Shown here: in pieces, positions 8,937-17,048 of the stretch
Layout of the letters: each line of letters begins with the position of its first letter
Position numbering within the stretch: position 1 is the first letter of the stretch
IMG/VR virus record: IMGVR_UViG_3300025466_000108
Span: 1-34,774 of that record
Source: a virus
Reading direction: 5' to 3' (one strand)
Length of the DNA: 34,774 bases
The notes under the pieces: model-generated
What the model was told of the DNA's origin: nothing
Seen by the model: the letters and a program-made list of their open reading frames with translations, nothing else
Databases searched by the model: none
Position numbers and translations under genes: made by a program

Positions 8937-9995
8937 TTACCCCAGGATTATGTCCCATGTCCACGTAGTATCTGCTATTTGGTCTTCTGTTAGATTTTTA
9001 GTTTGACTACCGCTTAATTGCAGCCAAGTAGTTCCATCAAATACTTCTTCATACTGTAAGTCAGTATTAAATCTCATAGTTCCTACTTGTGGACTATTGG
9101 GCCTTGTTGCAGTATCTCCTAAGGGAATAGCAATAGCAGTGCCATTGAATTGTACAAATCCGTCCCCTGTATTTGCCAATACTAAATTACCTAAAGGTGA
9201 ATTAATACTATTAACATTTACATAATTTGTTCCATTGAAATTAACAACACCAGTACCGCTGGTTACAAATGAAATAGTATTTGATGAATTGACATTTGAA
9301 ATATTATTACTATTAAATCTAATATTTCCTAGGGTAAGATTAGTTACAGTGGCGCTGTTAGAAATAACAGCCGTTGACGAATTAAGATTACTTGAATAAG
9401 CTGTTAACCATTGTAGACTATTTGATCCTAGATCATCAGTATTAGTCGTCGATGGCAAGATATTACTGTTAACTTCTGCAACAAAATTGATAGTATCACT
9501 GCTACTATTGCCTAAGGTGATATTACCGTCCCACGTGATATTACCGGTGGCATGTAAATTACCAGTAACTACGGTATTGTTGTTTAAATTTATTAATCCA
9601 GTTCCGTTAGCAGTGATGTTAATACTGTCATCTTGTACAATATCTGAAATTGTATTGCCGCTAAACAATAAATTTGCTGTACTTAATTGTGGTACTACGA
9701 TTGTTGGATTACTAGATTGATTAGGACTAATGGTTATAGTACCTAACGGATTCTGGATAGTGCTTGTACTGATAATAAAATTACCAATATCGGCAGTATT
9801 GTCAACTAGTAAACCAATGCTGTCGATAGCAGTAGGTGTGAATAGATCATTAACCGGACTTAGACTATTAAAGCCTACACGATTATTAACAACATCTAGA
9901 TATAATAATTGATTATCAAACGCAAGGTTTATACCGTTACGTTTTAAATTATCTGCTAGTAAAGGGCCGCTAATTCTACCAAACTGGTTAGCCAT
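8937..9995 (-). CDS. Tail-fibre-like structural protein, paralogue B
   Basis: A 352-residue protein. The N-terminal FGRISGPLLADNLKRNGINL and LLYLDVVNNRVGFNSLSP, the shaft GNLHATGNITWDGNITLG, and the tip MRFNTDLQYEEVFDGTTWL align along the length with paralogue A at 7701-8765. The start has a TAGGAG ribosome site that lies just after the TAA of the upstream gene (17 nt gap), so the two are translated from one message. The shaft diverges most, while the N-terminal anchor and the NSNILP..TNT.DLGS segment are conserved. That is expected for proteins sharing an attachment site but differing in exposed surface. Probably a virion fibre or collar component; no named family is claimed. Confidence 0.75.
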   Translation of the reverse strand: MANQFGRISGPLLADNLKRNGINLAFDNQLLYLDVVNNRVGFNSLSPVNDLFTPTAIDSIGLLVDNTADIGNFIISTSTIQNPLGTITISPNQSSNPTIVVPQLSTANLLFSGNTISDIVQDDSINITANGTGLINLNNNTVVTGNLHATGNITWDGNITLGNSSSDTINFVAEVNSNILPSTTNTDDLGSNSLQWLTAYSSNLNSSTAVISNSATVTNLTLGNIRFNSNNISNVNSSNTISFVTSGTGVVNFNGTNYVNVNSINSPLGNLVLANTGDGFVQFNGTAIAIPLGDTATRPNSPQVGTMRFNTDLQYEEVFDGTTWLQLSGSQTKNLTEDQIADTTWTWDIILG

Positions 9996-10011
9996 AGTTG
10001 ACTCCTAGCGG

Positions 10012-10572
10012 TTATTGATCAAAACCGTGCAGAATAACAATCGGTGTGCTTAATCCTGGAACAGCAGAGGTAAATTGTATAAAATATTTTGTGCCGTCGT
10101 ATGGAGATGCATTGTACGGAGCACCAATTGTGCTGCCTGTCTGAATTAGATAATTAGAATTCCAAGTTTGATAGACATTTCCAACTATTACAATCAAGTT
10201 ATCTCCGGTCCATGTTGAACCGTTTTGCACAATGCCCGGAGGTTGCGGATTTAATGGTCCAAACACTGTAGTAGAACCATCTCCGGTATATGTTTCTCTA
10301 GTGATGCCTACAGATTCTTTAAAGCGCAATGCCCTCCATTGGCCACCGTTGCCATAAGTGCCACCTTGAAATACCATCACTTGATTGGTTGTAGTATCAT
10401 AACGCATCATGCCTGGCAAGCCTGTTGGTTGACTACCTGTAGGGCCATTTGGTATTACAAGACTTCCTCGACCAGTAGGACTCACATACACATTGGAATT
10501 AGTCACATCTGAATACAATGTAGTATCGTTTGAAATTCTACGATTTAGATTAAGTTGTTTTAAAAATCTCAT
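10012..10572 (-). CDS. Virion structural protein (cyanophage-like, hypothetical)
   Basis: A 186-residue protein starting MRFLKQLNLNRRIS. It contains PGMMRYDTTTNQVMVFQGG, similar in form to the tip segments of the two fibre paralogues that follow (MRFNTDL...E.F.G..W), and a C-terminal half with GDGSTTVFGPLNPQPPG. It is separated by 2 nt from the upstream gene and by 16 nt from paralogue B, so it is co-transcribed. The shared MRY/MRF-D-T..V..G tip motif suggests that these neighbouring proteins use a common fold for trimerisation or attachment. The function in the particle is unknown. Confidence 0.65.
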   Translation of the reverse strand: MRFLKQLNLNRRISNDTTLYSDVTNSNVYVSPTGRGSLVIPNGPTGSQPTGLPGMMRYDTTTNQVMVFQGGTYGNGGQWRALRFKESVGITRETYTGDGSTTVFGPLNPQPPGIVQNGSTWTGDNLIVIVGNVYQTWNSNYLIQTGSTIGAPYNASPYDGTKYFIQFTSAVPGLSTPIVILHGFDQ

Positions 10573-10574
10573 AA

Positions 10575-10922
10575 TTATACCGGTAATGTACTTAAAATTA
10601 TACTAACTCCTGTGCCTGTATAGGCTGTGCTAGCTATGGCACAAATAACGTCATTATTGCCTAATACTAATTTTTCTTGATCTAAACTTAGTGTTTCACC
10701 TGCCGGTAAAGATAAATTACTGATAATTGTACATTCAGGATTTACATAGGCTGTCTTGCCGTTAGGCACAGCGTATAATGAAAAAGTAATAGGACTTCCA
10801 CTGTTATTACAGGCTATCATGCTGGTAATGGCATTGTTATTACTACTAGTGTAGATTGTTGTGCCATTAGGAGTTCCGCTAGTTACTGCTGTTGCTATGA
10901 TTGGTGTCGCTGTTAATGCCAT
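10575..10922 (-). CDS. Small beta-rich virion protein (hypothetical)
   Basis: A 115-residue protein with an AAGGAAA ribosome site before the ATG. A predicted beta-sandwich-like sequence includes ITSMIACNNSGSPITFSLY, LPAGETLSLDQEKLVLGNND and a hydrophobic end. The later part resembles in form the C-terminal half of the protein at 7140-7697 (NNT-S, PPNTSARVINGGERLVVG), so the two may be distant relatives. No signal peptide or membrane helix. Likely a minor tail or capsid structural protein. Confidence 0.65.
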   Translation of the reverse strand: MALTATPIIATAVTSGTPNGTTIYTSSNNNAITSMIACNNSGSPITFSLYAVPNGKTAYVNPECTIISNLSLPAGETLSLDQEKLVLGNNDVICAIASTAYTGTGVSIILSTLPV

Positions 10923-10931
10923 GTTCTTTCC

Positions 10932-12062
10932 TTAAAATAATATACTTAAAAGTAATGCTCTATTTTTTGATATTAATTCATCAGTACCTATCGAATTACT
11001 AAAATATATACCAGTTTTTCCTGGATGGGCGGCCAGCGTGGTAACTGTTGAGTTTTGTGAATAAAGTAATGTACCACTACTATTTGATCCTGGAGGACTG
11101 ATTTGATCGTCTAGTTGTAGCACTGCATTTAATTCAACAGTACCGGTACTAGTCGATGTTAGTACTAGATTACTAGCAACATTGTTAATAGTATTACTAA
11201 ATGTTCTAACATTGTCAACAGTAAGTCCGGTAGTGGCAAAATATCCTCTAGTCGCATTGTTAACGTTAAACTGAACTTGATATGTCGTATTTGTGCCCAG
11301 TGTCCCTGTGACCAACACATTTGCTGCCGCGCCGGCAGCTACAGCTGGGCTCACGCTGGCTGCTAATGGCCATTGTATTTCATTCACTATTGCCGTGCCA
11401 GATGCGCCTTGTCCTGATGGTGTTAAGGTTGACAATACATATCCATAGTTCCATTGCACATTTGGAATATGGTAAGGTTGTAGTGTTGTTCCTATCGTTC
11501 CGGCATAGTTAACAGCATCATTAGTTAATGTATGCCCGCTGACTCCGATAGTCCCGCCAACATTTACGATAGCTAAAGCATGACTTCCGCCATGCATATC
11601 AAAACTTAAATCACCTGAAGTATCAGTTGTGATTGTTCTTAATTGTAATCCATTTAAAACTTGAGTTCCGGATGAAATTCCTGTTCTTAACAAGAACGTA
11701 CCCGCAGGATTTAATCCTGTAGTAGAGTCGTAGTGTTTAACACTTTCGTCAAATAAAATTTGTGCAGGAGCATATGATCCCCTGTCTATTTCAAAACCAG
11801 ATTGATAATTTAATCCTGCTGGTATGCCGGGGGCTGATCCTAATCCTTGGTCAATTTTTAAAATATTAACATCAACAACTAGTGCTGAAGATTCAACTGT
11901 GGTAGTAGTTCCCTTAACATCAAGATTGCCCCAGACAGTTACCGTTCCATATTGTGCAGAATTTCTTCCAATGGCAGTTCCGGTAGTATCAAGAATAATA
12001 TTACCACCAGCTTGTACCTGTAGACTATAGTCACCGTTACTGACTTTTACAATTTTTGACAT
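10932..12062 (-). CDS. Virion structural protein with GNLDVKGTTTTV-type fibre domain
   Basis: A 376-residue protein starting MSKIVKVSNGDYSLQVQAGG. Residues about 45-75 read WGNLDVKGTTTTVESSALVV followed by DVNILKIDQG, a segment I associate with structural proteins of T4-like cyanophages. The remainder is Thr/Ser/Gly/Asn-rich and beta-repetitive (VNFNG-, LVLTSTSTGTVELNAVLQLDD-type strands), ending KNRALLLSILF. An AGGAT ribosome site precedes the ATG. A hairpin with a UUCG loop separates it from the gene upstream. Probably a fibre or baseplate-peripheral protein. Confidence 0.7.
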   Translation of the reverse strand: MSKIVKVSNGDYSLQVQAGGNIILDTTGTAIGRNSAQYGTVTVWGNLDVKGTTTTVESSALVVDVNILKIDQGLGSAPGIPAGLNYQSGFEIDRGSYAPAQILFDESVKHYDSTTGLNPAGTFLLRTGISSGTQVLNGLQLRTITTDTSGDLSFDMHGGSHALAIVNVGGTIGVSGHTLTNDAVNYAGTIGTTLQPYHIPNVQWNYGYVLSTLTPSGQGASGTAIVNEIQWPLAASVSPAVAAGAAANVLVTGTLGTNTTYQVQFNVNNATRGYFATTGLTVDNVRTFSNTINNVASNLVLTSTSTGTVELNAVLQLDDQISPPGSNSSGTLLYSQNSTVTTLAAHPGKTGIYFSNSIGTDELISKNRALLLSILF

Positions 12063-12078
12063 TCTGTATCCTGTAGGG

Positions 12079-12106
12079 TTAATGGAGCCCCGAAGGGCTC
12101 CTATTA
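12079..12106 (-). terminator. UUCG-loop hairpin terminator between 12111-13355 and 10932-12062
   Basis: A perfect 7-bp G/C stem, GGAGCCC at 12084-12090 and GGGCTCC at 12095-12101, with loop TTCG when read on the minus strand. It is extended by an A/T arm (TTAAT/ATTAA) with one bulge. This is the very stable UUCG type common in T4 terminators. The tail after it is only ATTAA rather than a T run, so it may attenuate or act as an RNA end-protecting hairpin rather than a full terminator. Confidence 0.6.
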
Positions 12107-12110
12107 ACTA

Positions 12111-13355
12111 TTAGATGTTATCGATCTTAACTGAAACGTTTGCCACTGCTGAACCAAATGTCCAAGGCACCTGTGTAGGTGTTGTAAATTGTGTTCCTGG
12201 AGTGCCAACGCCACCGGAAACAATAGTTGCTTTACGGTTGCTGAGCTTTTCAACCCAATATGTGTTACCATCTGAGTCAGTAGCATTAATAGCCATTGTG
12301 CCAGCTACTGTTGGAGTTGCTGTTATTAATTTACAGAAAGTACCTGGATATGTCTTGCTGTCTGTATTAACAACTCTGAAACTGCGCGAGCCTTCTTGCT
12401 TGACAATATCGCTATAACGACGACTTGTTGTTCCTGTTGTAATAGCATAGGCAACAATACTTGGATAGTCTAATGCTACACTATAACCACTTGTTACTTC
12501 TGCTTCTAAAGTAATTGTAGCTGCCGCTGAACCTGATGAAGCTGTAATGGCTACTGGAGCTTGTGATGGAGCATAACCTGCACCAGTATCAGTAACTGTA
12601 ACACCGCTTAGTCCATAGGTTAGTACTACAGTTGCACCTGTACCGCCAGGCGTTGTTGTGTTTGTAGTAGCTTGAGCACCGGTTGATCCGCTTGTAACTG
12701 ATCCGCCAGTTGTAACTGTAAGAGTTGCGATTGGGCCAGCTTGTGTACCAACTAGTACGCTACCGTTTGAACCAACGGCGCCTGAGCCAAATGTCAATGC
12801 TGTACCGGCAATAGCGTTAGCATAAGAACTAGCAACAGAGTATGTTGTACCAGAACCGCTCACAATCCAGTAACGTGTAGCGGCTGTTAGACCAGAACCT
12901 GTTAAACTTGCGCTTGTCAAGAAATCCATACCTGGAATGTATGCTGTTGTATTTGAAAATACAACTTGATTTGAACCGTTTGTACTAGCAATAGTATCAC
13001 CTAGTGAGTTAGCAATCGTTGCCACTGTAAGTGTTGCGCCGCCGCGAGTTGATAATACTTGACCAGTTTGATATGCTTTAGTACCACTGTTACCACCTGC
13101 AACTGTTGCAGAAATCACTTTACCAACAAATGTACCAGTTGCTGTTGCGGTTGTAATACCTTCACCACCTAATGGTGTGGCAAATGTTAATGCTGGAAAT
13201 GCTGTTGTATATGAACCTACAGTTGTAACTGTAACGCCAGGGGCATTTACGCTAGTACCGGCTAATCCAGATGTTGAATCTACTGAACGATTGTAACCAC
13301 CAGTGATACCGGCATTACGACCGCCAAAATATTTCTTATTTAAAGGACGTCCCAT
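12111..13355 (-). CDS. Virion structural protein, MGRPLNKKYFG family
   Basis: A 414-residue protein starting MGRPLNKKYFGGRNAG, a start I associate with a structural gene of T4-like cyanophages. The conserved-looking C-terminal part (about 300-414) has SRRYSDIVKQEGSRSFRV, SKTYPGTFCKLI and DGNTYWVEKLSNRKATIV. The middle (about 40-290) is low-complexity Gly/Thr/Ala/Ser beta sequence containing AATRYWIVSGSGTTYSVASS, related in pattern to modules in the giant protein at 1-6721. The ribosome site AAGGAG is well placed. The gene follows a late promoter and a two-hairpin leader. It lies two genes downstream of the major capsid gene, so a head decoration or tail surface role is possible but not shown. 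Confidence 0.7.
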   Translation of the reverse strand: MGRPLNKKYFGGRNAGITGGYNRSVDSTSGLAGTSVNAPGVTVTTVGSYTTAFPALTFATPLGGEGITTATATGTFVGKVISATVAGGNSGTKAYQTGQVLSTRGGATLTVATIANSLGDTIASTNGSNQVVFSNTTAYIPGMDFLTSASLTGSGLTAATRYWIVSGSGTTYSVASSYANAIAGTALTFGSGAVGSNGSVLVGTQAGPIATLTVTTGGSVTSGSTGAQATTNTTTPGGTGATVVLTYGLSGVTVTDTGAGYAPSQAPVAITASSGSAAATITLEAEVTSGYSVALDYPSIVAYAITTGTTSRRYSDIVKQEGSRSFRVVNTDSKTYPGTFCKLITATPTVAGTMAINATDSDGNTYWVEKLSNRKATIVSGGVGTPGTQFTTPTQVPWTFGSAVANVSVKIDNI

Positions 13356-13447
13356 TTTAATTTCTCCTTAAAGAATAACGGCGTTCTAGGCCGTACGCGG
13401 TTGGATTTCCGCATAAAACTCACCCCATGTGAGTTGTTACAATGTAT
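13356..13447 (-). promoter_or_regulatory. Hairpin leader before the MGRPLNKKYFG gene
   Basis: The 92-nt leader after the late promoter contains a 7-bp hairpin (AACTCAC 13417-13423, GTGAGTT 13429-13435, 5-nt loop, followed on the minus strand by TTTT) and a second 5-bp hairpin ACGGC/GCCGT nearer the gene. The first could terminate read-through from the gene at 13448-14032, or stabilise the late message. Confidence 0.4.
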
Positions 13448-13452
13448 TTATG
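13445..13452 (-). promoter_or_regulatory. Late promoter element CATAAATA overlapping a stop codon
   Basis: The minus strand reads CGCATAAATACATT, where TAA is also the stop codon of the upstream gene. The same 14-base string occurs at the end of the portal gene (18323-18330). It matches the T4 late promoter -10 form (TATAAATA) at seven of eight positions. Confidence 0.6.
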
Positions 13453-14032
13453 CGTAAGTGATTCTTAGGCTTGCTTGATCTAAATAGGCAGTATCTCTGT
13501 GCGGATATATCTGATTACTGCGAAAACTTACCACAATGCCAAACGTAGAATCTGCTATGTTAGCACTAGTAAGACCGGTTGTACTCCATAAATCTCCAGG
13601 CCCTCCATAGATATTAAGATCTCCTATAGGATTTAATGGTGTTGTAAAATCTCCGGTATACATATCTGACTGCACAGGATTAACTGTACTTGCGTAGTTG
13701 TCCCCTATAAGTTCGCCGTTTAATGTTAGTTGTATTACTAGATCTTCTATTCGAGACGCACGTAATACATTAAGTTGTAGTTCTATGCCCGCAACCGTAG
13801 CGCCATTGTCGGGAATATTAAATCCGGTGCACCACAATTGACTTGTGTTGTTTAAAAATCTTTCCATCCACAATCCGCTGATAGTATACAAGGGCTTAGA
13901 GCTAGTAGCATAGGCACCTTGTCCAAGAAATGTAGGATTATATTTCCAATCAATGCTAGGAATTCCTGTTACTTCATTAGCAATTGATACGTTTGAAATC
14001 GATGTTGGATTATAAAATAGTGTTGTGGACAT
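13448..14032 (-). CDS. Small beta-sandwich-like structural protein downstream of gp23
   Basis: A 194-residue protein from ATG at 14032 (MSTTLFYNPTSISNVSIA). A TTG five codons upstream is in frame, but neither start has a ribosome-binding site. The ATG sits 4 nt after a GTAAATA late promoter element, so a leaderless message is possible. Sequence features include GLWMERFLNNTSQLWCTGF, a Gly-rich NIYGGPGDLWSTTGLT and strand-like ends (DQASLRITYA), consistent with a jelly-roll or beta-sandwich. It follows the major capsid gene after a strong terminator, so it is expressed separately from the head operon. Function unknown; a head-associated or decoration protein is possible. Confidence 0.65.
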   Translation of the reverse strand: MSTTLFYNPTSISNVSIANEVTGIPSIDWKYNPTFLGQGAYATSSKPLYTISGLWMERFLNNTSQLWCTGFNIPDNGATVAGIELQLNVLRASRIEDLVIQLTLNGELIGDNYASTVNPVQSDMYTGDFTTPLNPIGDLNIYGGPGDLWSTTGLTSANIADSTFGIVVSFRSNQIYPHRDTAYLDQASLRITYA

Positions 14033-14036
14033 GATA

Positions 14037-14043
14037 TATTTAC
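14037..14043 (-). promoter_or_regulatory. Late promoter element GTAAATA
   Basis: The minus strand reads GGGTAAATATATC directly before the ATG at 14032 and just after the gp23 terminator. The 4-nt distance to the ATG would place transcription start at or beside the start codon. Confidence 0.5.
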
Positions 14044-14050
14044 CCAAAGA

Positions 14051-14074
14051 AAAAGGACTCCGGAGAGTCCTTTT
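14051..14074 (-). terminator. Rho-independent terminator after major capsid gene
   Basis: A perfect 10-bp inverted repeat (14051-14060 and 14065-14074) with loop TCCG on the minus strand, followed by TTTTTCTTT on that strand. It lies about 30 nt past the gp23 stop codon, so it would end the head-module transcript at the most strongly expressed gene. Confidence 0.8.
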
Positions 14075-14103
14075 CTATATAACAAACCTCTAGGGTAGTT
14101 AAA

Positions 14104-15279
14104 TTAACTAAATTTAACGTTACCTGAAGTAATAGCAACTAGACCTAAATAGTCAGCCGCATTACCTAGAGAAGATGCTGTGTTAGACAATTCAACATAG
14201 CCATAACGTGTCATGAATGAAACGACTGGTTCGAATGTTGATGGATCTAAAACTACACCACTGCTCATCAATGGAATGTATGGGCAATAGAATGCAGGAG
14301 CATCAGACTCACTACCACCTTTGTATCCAATTAGGATAGAAGCTGTGTCTTGAGCGTAGCTGTTAACATAAATCTTCATAGCACCGTTCAATGTACCAAC
14401 GAACTTAGTGTTTGTTGGAGCTTCAAATGTACCTTCTGTTGTACGAGCAAAAGCTGAAGTAGTAGCAGATTGTAGAATTGTTAAAGCAAATGGTGATACA
14501 ACAGCGTAGTTACCAGCACCACGACGTGTACGTTGAGCGATCAAGTTGCTTACGCGATTGATCTGAACTGCCAATGCGGCATGCTCGTCACCAACGAATG
14601 TAGCAGTACCACTAACTTGTGATTGATCATAAGTTTGTGTTGCTGTACCAGCTAGAGTTGTTAAAGATGCAATGATCTCTTGGTCAATTTCAGCTGTGAT
14701 TTCTTGTGCCAAAGCAGCCATAACTTCTGCTTCAACGTCAATACCTTGTTGGGCTTGAGCGTCTTGAGCAGCCTCGAATGTCCAACGAGCAGACAATTTA
14801 CGAGTTTTAGCTTCAACTGTTTGTTTCAAGATTTGAATTGACATTCTGTTACCAGCTTGGCCTTCAAGAGTAGCTGTAGAAGCTGCCTTGGCTGCGCCAT
14901 CAACTTGGTTACCAGAATATGAAGCCGCAATCTTGAATGGGCTTAATGCTTCTTCACCAGCTAACACACCAGCACCAGAGCTTGAATCGCTGTAGCGAAC
15001 ACGCAATGTGTGGATCTGTCCAACTGGACCAGTCATTGGTTGTACACCTACTAACTCGTTAGCAATAACGGTAGGCATAACACGTCGGATCACTGGAAGG
15101 ATCACGCGATTTAAAGTTGCAACGTTACCAGCAGAAGTAGCACCAGCAGTTGGAGATTCCATCAAATACTTGCGAGTATTCTCAAGGGTTACACCCATTA
15201 CTGATTTTTTAGTGCCTTGTAAGCCTTCTAATAGGGCTTCCTTAGTTTCTGCCCAACGTCCGTTTAATAGTTCTGACAT
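14104..15279 (-). CDS. gp23: Major capsid protein, T4 gp23-like
   Basis: A 391-residue protein that builds the hexamers of the prolate or isometric head. Family hallmarks: LLEGLQGTKKSVMGVTLEN near the N-terminus, IANELVGVQPMTGPVGQI (about 73-90), a KTRKLSARWTFEAAQDAQAQ segment, AEIDQEII, and the C-terminal FMTRYGYVELS. It is shorter than T4 gp23 (521) and close to the smaller gp23 of distant T4 relatives. T4-type prohead cleavage sites (L/I-x-E) are visible at LLE18/G19 and LME41/S42; cutting at the latter would give a 350-residue mature protein. The ribosome site AAGGAG overlaps the stop codon of the scaffold gene, a coupled arrangement fitting high output. A strong terminator follows. Confidence 0.96.
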   Translation of the reverse strand: MSELLNGRWAETKEALLEGLQGTKKSVMGVTLENTRKYLMESPTAGATSAGNVATLNRVILPVIRRVMPTVIANELVGVQPMTGPVGQIHTLRVRYSDSSSGAGVLAGEEALSPFKIAASYSGNQVDGAAKAASTATLEGQAGNRMSIQILKQTVEAKTRKLSARWTFEAAQDAQAQQGIDVEAEVMAALAQEITAEIDQEIIASLTTLAGTATQTYDQSQVSGTATFVGDEHAALAVQINRVSNLIAQRTRRGAGNYAVVSPFALTILQSATTSAFARTTEGTFEAPTNTKFVGTLNGAMKIYVNSYAQDTASILIGYKGGSESDAPAFYCPYIPLMSSGVVLDPSTFEPVVSFMTRYGYVELSNTASSLGNAADYLGLVAITSGNVKFS

Positions 15280-15291
15280 TTAAATTTCTCC

Positions 15292-16386
15292 TTAGAATTT
15301 TAGTCCAGCTAGACGACGAATATCAACGATATTGCTTTCGCTTTCACTGCTATTTTGGTTGTTGGAAATCTTATTTCCGGTTATTTCTTTAGCCTCTACT
15401 AGTGCCTGTTTCTTCTGCGGAGCTTTGCCAGCAATAACTGCTGGGAGATACTTGTCAAAACTTTCGTTTAGACGTTCTGTTTTTACAGACTCCATCAATT
15501 CATTCATGATTTCACGTTGCTCGCTACTTAAAGGAGCTAGTAATTCACTCATGATTTGTTTTCTTGTTTGACTCTCTTTAAGAGTACGGATTTCAACTTC
15601 TTTACTTTCTAAGATCTGTTCTGCTTTAACAACGGCCTGTGCGGCCTCTTGCATGGCTTGATCTTTCAAGTCTATGACTTTGAGTAATTTTGCTGTTTCC
15701 GATTTTTCATTTAGGTAAGACGATTGATATTCTTGAGCAAAAGCTTCGAATAACTTGCGTCCAAAATCTTGACGACGAGCGGCTTCGATGTCTTCTTTCA
15801 ATGATGTAATCTCAGAACGTAGTCCTGATTCTACAACACCTTCAACCATCTTAGCGGCACGAGTTACAAACTCTTGTTTTACCTTCTTGATTTCTTGACG
15901 ACCTTCGCGAACTAAGCGTACCTTAGTTTCAGCTAGATCACGTTTGTCTTGCATAAACTCTGTAATTTCTTGAGCTAGAGCCTCAACTACAAATTGTTCC
16001 AATTTACCAAACTTGTTTGCCATTGTTACTTGATCTTCATGAAGTTCACGAACTTCTTGAGCTAGCTGACGTGTAACAAATTCCTTCATTACTTCAGCGT
16101 CTTTCTTCATCTTCTTAGCATACTTAACTTTCATTTCTGCTAATTGATTGCGATCATCGGCAAACTCAACAATCTCGCCAGCTAATTGTTCAGAGATCAT
16201 GCGATCTACTGCTTCAATCATTGTATTCTTGTCGTGTTCGTATTTTTGTGCGAATTCTTCGCGTAGTTGTGTAGCTACTTCTTGACGAGCTTCGTTAATA
16301 CGATTCTCAAAAGCGGCTTCGATTGACTCTTTGATCTCTTCTGAAATCACATTGTTTTCAAATAACGATTTTAGTGCATCCAACAT
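15292..16386 (-). CDS. gp22: Prohead scaffold (core) protein, T4 gp22-like
   Basis: A 364-residue, highly charged, almost wholly alpha-helical coiled-coil protein with no cysteines, placed between protease and major capsid gene as in T4. Residues about 65-190 carry three or so degenerate units of about 55-60 residues (LAxE(I/V)xEF..D...LAE.KV), suggesting internal duplication of the coiled coil. Several L-x-E sites (for example LMES near the C-terminus) fit removal by the gp21 protease at maturation. The C-terminus NIVDIRRLAGLKF is short and basic, a plausible capsid-binding tail. Longer than T4 gp22 (269). The ribosome site AAGGAG overlaps the end of gp21. Function assigned by position, composition and family resemblance. 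Confidence 0.88.
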   Translation of the reverse strand: MLDALKSLFENNVISEEIKESIEAAFENRINEARQEVATQLREEFAQKYEHDKNTMIEAVDRMISEQLAGEIVEFADDRNQLAEMKVKYAKKMKKDAEVMKEFVTRQLAQEVRELHEDQVTMANKFGKLEQFVVEALAQEITEFMQDKRDLAETKVRLVREGRQEIKKVKQEFVTRAAKMVEGVVESGLRSEITSLKEDIEAARRQDFGRKLFEAFAQEYQSSYLNEKSETAKLLKVIDLKDQAMQEAAQAVVKAEQILESKEVEIRTLKESQTRKQIMSELLAPLSSEQREIMNELMESVKTERLNESFDKYLPAVIAGKAPQKKQALVEAKEITGNKISNNQNSSESESNIVDIRRLAGLKF

Positions 16387-16399
16387 GTGATTCTCCTTA

Positions 16400-17035
16400 T
16401 TATTGGAGTTTGTTTATTATTGCTAATAAACTCTCTTTGAGATATTTCTGTGCCTTAGGATCACCTTTCACCTCTTGCGCTATACGCAAGGCATTCATGC
16501 CGCCTCGATTATTCATCAAGTGTTCATAAATTGGTGTGGGATATGCTCCTGGAGCACTAGGTTGAGCTACCATATCTACTGTGATAATCTCAAAATCTGA
16601 TACTTCACCGGATCCGTCTTCCTTGACGTTTCCGGATCCGCGACTAGAAACACCTAGCTTGACTCCGCTTTCCAGCATTGTCTTGATTAGTTGTCCCATA
16701 GGGGTTGGTAAAATTTTCAGTTTACCGTAACCATTAGGACCGTCCATCCACATATTAACTATCATGTGACTTACACGGTCCAGGTTAATTTTTAGATCAT
16801 CTGGATGATCCACTTCTCCGAGAACTGAATAACCGTTCTGAATCTGATCGTTAAGGGTCTTAACAGCCTTGCCAATCTCATTAACAGGGTAAACACGCTG
16901 GTTAGCGTTACGTATACCGCCCTGGATGCAAATCCCGGACATGTACAAGTTCTTCCCATCTTTGTCATCAGATTCAACGATCATTTTTGCTTCGTTGAAA
17001 CTGAGATTCTCTCGGAGATACAACATATTTTTCAA
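16400..17035 (-). CDS. gp21: Prohead maturation protease, T4 gp21-like
   Basis: A 211-residue serine protease, close to T4 gp21 (212), that cleaves scaffold and capsid proteins after L/I-x-E. Visible hallmarks: NANQRVYP (43-50), LGEVDHP with His77, GVSSRGSG with Ser130/Ser131, and ITVDMVAQPSAP with Asp154. Together they match the His/Ser/Asp arrangement of the family. The start is uncertain: TTG at 17035 has an AGGAAA ribosome site at good spacing, while the in-frame ATG at 17026 (MLYLREN) is 9 nt further. I prefer TTG because of spacing. The gene lies 13 nt after the gp67-like gene and directly before the scaffold gene, the conserved T4 head order. Confidence 0.94.
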   Translation of the reverse strand: MKNMLYLRENLSFNEAKMIVESDDKDGKNLYMSGICIQGGIRNANQRVYPVNEIGKAVKTLNDQIQNGYSVLGEVDHPDDLKINLDRVSHMIVNMWMDGPNGYGKLKILPTPMGQLIKTMLESGVKLGVSSRGSGNVKEDGSGEVSDFEIITVDMVAQPSAPGAYPTPIYEHLMNNRGGMNALRIAQEVKGDPKAQKYLKESLLAIINKLQ

Positions 17036-17048
17036 TGTAATTTCCTAA

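Noticed and set aside
7984-9912. Plus-strand hydrophobic frames opposite the fibre paralogues
   Set aside because: Val/Leu/Pro-rich antisense readings of Asn/Thr/Gly-rich genes, with no ribosome sites.
14033-14047. TTG start five codons upstream of the ATG at 14032
   Set aside because: It has no ribosome site and would lie upstream of the late promoter element that probably drives the gene.
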